DNA of 8,259 bases, from the NCBI GenBank assembly GCA_016463045.1, contig JAEMSB010000182.1, positions 1-8,259 of the forward strand. Reading direction: 5' to 3'. Position 1 is the stretch's first letter, and each line of letters begins with the position of its first letter. This document shows positions 7,336 through 8,259 of the stretch, piece by piece. Origin of the DNA: Niveispirillum sp. Lineage in GTDB: Bacteria > Pseudomonadota > Alphaproteobacteria > Azospirillales > Azospirillaceae. The notes under the pieces were generated by a model, which was not told where the DNA came from, did no database searches, and saw only the letters and a program-made list of their open reading frames with translations. The position numbers and the translations under genes are program-made.

Positions 7336-7360
7336 GACTTTGACAAACGGGTACAAAGTC
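7336..7360. repeat. 7-bp inverted repeat enclosing a TTGACA hexamer
   Basis: GACTTTG (7336-7342) and CAAAGTC (7354-7360) are perfect inverted repeats 11 bases apart. A consensus -35 hexamer TTGACA (7340-7345) overlaps the left arm, but no acceptable -10 lies 16-18 bases further on, so a promoter is not supported. Confidence 0.35.
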
Positions 7361-7471
7361 AGTCACCATCAACAGCATTCGACTGATGGAGACTAGGACC
7401 CGCAGGCACATCACACACTTTGCAGTTTCACAACAGAAGACAGGACGAGATCGGCCTTCGGTGTCCGGAAT

Positions 7472-7540
7472 GTATTTTCGCACCTATCTCCATTCCTGGA
7501 CCGCATTAGCTGCGATCGGGAGTTGGATTTGCGAAAATAC
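7472..7540. repeat. 11-bp perfect inverted repeat around a 47-base spacer
   Basis: GTATTTTCGCA (7472-7482) and TGCGAAAATAC (7530-7540) are exact reverse complements. This could close a structured RNA or mark the ends of a small decayed element. No coding content is seen between the arms. Confidence 0.4.
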
Positions 7541-7739
7541 GGCTCTCTTGTTTCATTTTCTGAATTTCTCTTTCATCCCTCAAAGGGCTTTTCTCTTGAA
7601 AACGAGTTTACGCATCGAAAAACGGGAATTTAACGACAATCCGTTGCCAGCGCGCGTGTTCTCGGGCGCAATGGTTAATGGAAGGTTGGCGTCTTCACGC
7701 GCATGCACCAGCATGTGCAGCACACCCTGGCGCCATCAC

Positions 7740-7751
7740 ACGCATTTGCGT
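7740..7751. promoter_or_regulatory. Candidate operator ACGCATTTGCGT upstream of the HTH regulator
   Basis: ACGCA and TGCGT are perfect 5-bp arms separated by TT, 71 bases before the regulator ATG. Phage-type repressors commonly bind short dyads in their own upstream region, so autoregulation is a reasonable guess. No clear promoter could be fixed around it. Confidence 0.3.
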
Positions 7752-7822
7752 AAACATCTTTCGGTTGCTGAATTAATCGCTGTCAACGATCGCCGAATCG
7801 GATACCTGACCGGGGAGCGGTT

Positions 7823-8259
7823 ATGACGAACAGTATCGCTGCACGACTGCGGCTTCTGCGCCATCGCCTTGGCTTTGCCCGCCGGTCCGACATGGCCGCG
7901 CATCTGGGCCTGCCCAGTTCCACCTACAGCGCCTATGAGGGGGATGCCGGTCCGCCCAAGGTGGAATGGCTGCTGGAACTGGCGCGCCGGGGTGTGAACC
8001 TGAACTGGCTGCTGACCGGGGAGGGGGAGATGCTGGTCCCCGGCCAGGATGCGGCCTCCATGAACCCGACCATCATCTCTTTGCCGACCGCTGCCGCTTC
8101 TGCCCCCTCCCTTCGTCCTCATCAGATTGGGGAGCCGGAGCCTGTGGTGGATGCCTATCTGCTGGCCGCCATGATCAGCCGGGTGGAACGGGAGGAACGC
8201 GACCGTGGCCGTGCCTTGAGCGCCTTGGAAAAGGGCGAGATGATCGCCCGCCTCTACAC
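7823..8259 (+). CDS. Phage CI-repressor-like helix-turn-helix regulator (5' part, runs off the window)
   Basis: The first 145 codons of a DNA-binding protein; no stop occurs before the right edge, so it is partial at its C-terminus. The N-terminal domain starts SIAARLRLLRHRLGF, followed by a helix-turn-helix at about residues 22-41 (SDMAAHLGLPSSTYSAYEGD), then WLLELARRGVNLNWLLTGEG (49-68). That NLNWLLTGEG ending is characteristic of the CI-repressor-like XRE domain of phages and of many chromosomal relatives. After residue 70 comes a Pro/Ala/Ser-rich linker, then a charged helix from about 110. No S24 peptidase motif is seen in the visible part, so a LexA-like self-cleaving repressor is not supported. 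GGGGAG at 7812-7817, five bases before the ATG, fixes the start. GC content is high, like the rest of the chromosome, although the upstream spacer is AT-richer. Targets are unknown. Confidence 0.85.
   Translation, partial: MTNSIAARLRLLRHRLGFARRSDMAAHLGLPSSTYSAYEGDAGPPKVEWLLELARRGVNLNWLLTGEGEMLVPGQDAASMNPTIISLPTAAASAPSLRPHQIGEPEPVVDAYLLAAMISRVEREERDRGRALSALEKGEMIARLY

Larger units (their letters stand above)
6905..7822. other. Lower-GC spacer of about 920 bases without a convincing gene
   Basis: Sampled 120-base blocks here are about 43-49% G+C by hand count, clearly below the flanking genes. Open frames exist, notably + 7386-7826 and - 7190-7483 and 6966-7163. None shows a recognisable domain, and the 7386 frame has only about 55% G or C at third codon positions, unlike its neighbours. 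Several inverted repeats and palindromes lie here and are listed separately. I see no transposase, integrase, tRNA or rRNA. It may be an old insertion, decayed genes, or a long control region for the regulator to the right. Confidence 0.6.

Noticed and set aside
7190..7483. 97-codon open frame on the - strand in the low-GC spacer
   Set aside because: The protein is compositionally odd, Cys- and Ser-rich, resembles no family I know, and has no supporting context.
7578..7597. CCCT-CAA-AGGG hairpin followed by a T-rich run
   Set aside because: A four-base stem is too short for a credible intrinsic terminator and no gene ends nearby.
7386..7826. 146-codon open frame whose stop overlaps the ATG of the HTH regulator (ATGA)
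   Set aside because: No ribosome site, no recognisable domain, and third-position G+C of only about 55% where real genes here are much higher. The ATGA overlap alone is weak evidence.

Overview
The window is GC-rich (well over 60% in the coding parts by hand count). It looks like the chromosome of an alphaproteobacterium, most plausibly Rhodospirillales/Azospirillaceae-like. That assignment is inferred from codon use, protein character and an FNR/FixK-type control site, not from a marker gene. All genes recognised here are on the + strand.

Layout from left to right: a CoA-pyrophosphatase-type Nudix hydrolase (17-637); a membrane-bound hybrid sensor histidine kinase with a C-terminal receiver domain and a His-less, Hpt-like tail (696-2984); an OmpW-family outer membrane protein (3164-3817) preceded by a near-consensus FNR/FixK box placed as in a class II promoter; a 131-bp spacer element made of a 25-bp stem between diverged 17-bp direct repeats (3838-3968); prfB, encoding peptide chain release factor 2, with an intact programmed +1 frameshift (3975-5097, shift at 4041-4047) and a strong intrinsic terminator (5132-5169); a soluble two-PAS sensor histidine kinase (5288-6904); about 920 bases of lower-GC DNA with several dyads and no convincing gene (6905-7822); and the 5' part of a phage-repressor-like helix-turn-helix regulator that runs off the right edge (7823-8259).

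The genes do not form one pathway. The Nudix gene and the first kinase are 58 bases apart and could share a transcript. ompW, prfB and the second kinase each appear to have their own control region. Both kinases are orphans here, with no separate response regulator next to either. The best-supported points are the prfB frameshift, which standard ORF calling breaks into a truncated gene, and the predicted oxygen-responsive ompW promoter. The least explained parts are the structured spacer before prfB and the AT-richer stretch before the regulator. I found no CRISPR array, tRNA, rRNA, insertion sequence or clear defence system, and no evidence of a wholly new multi-gene system.
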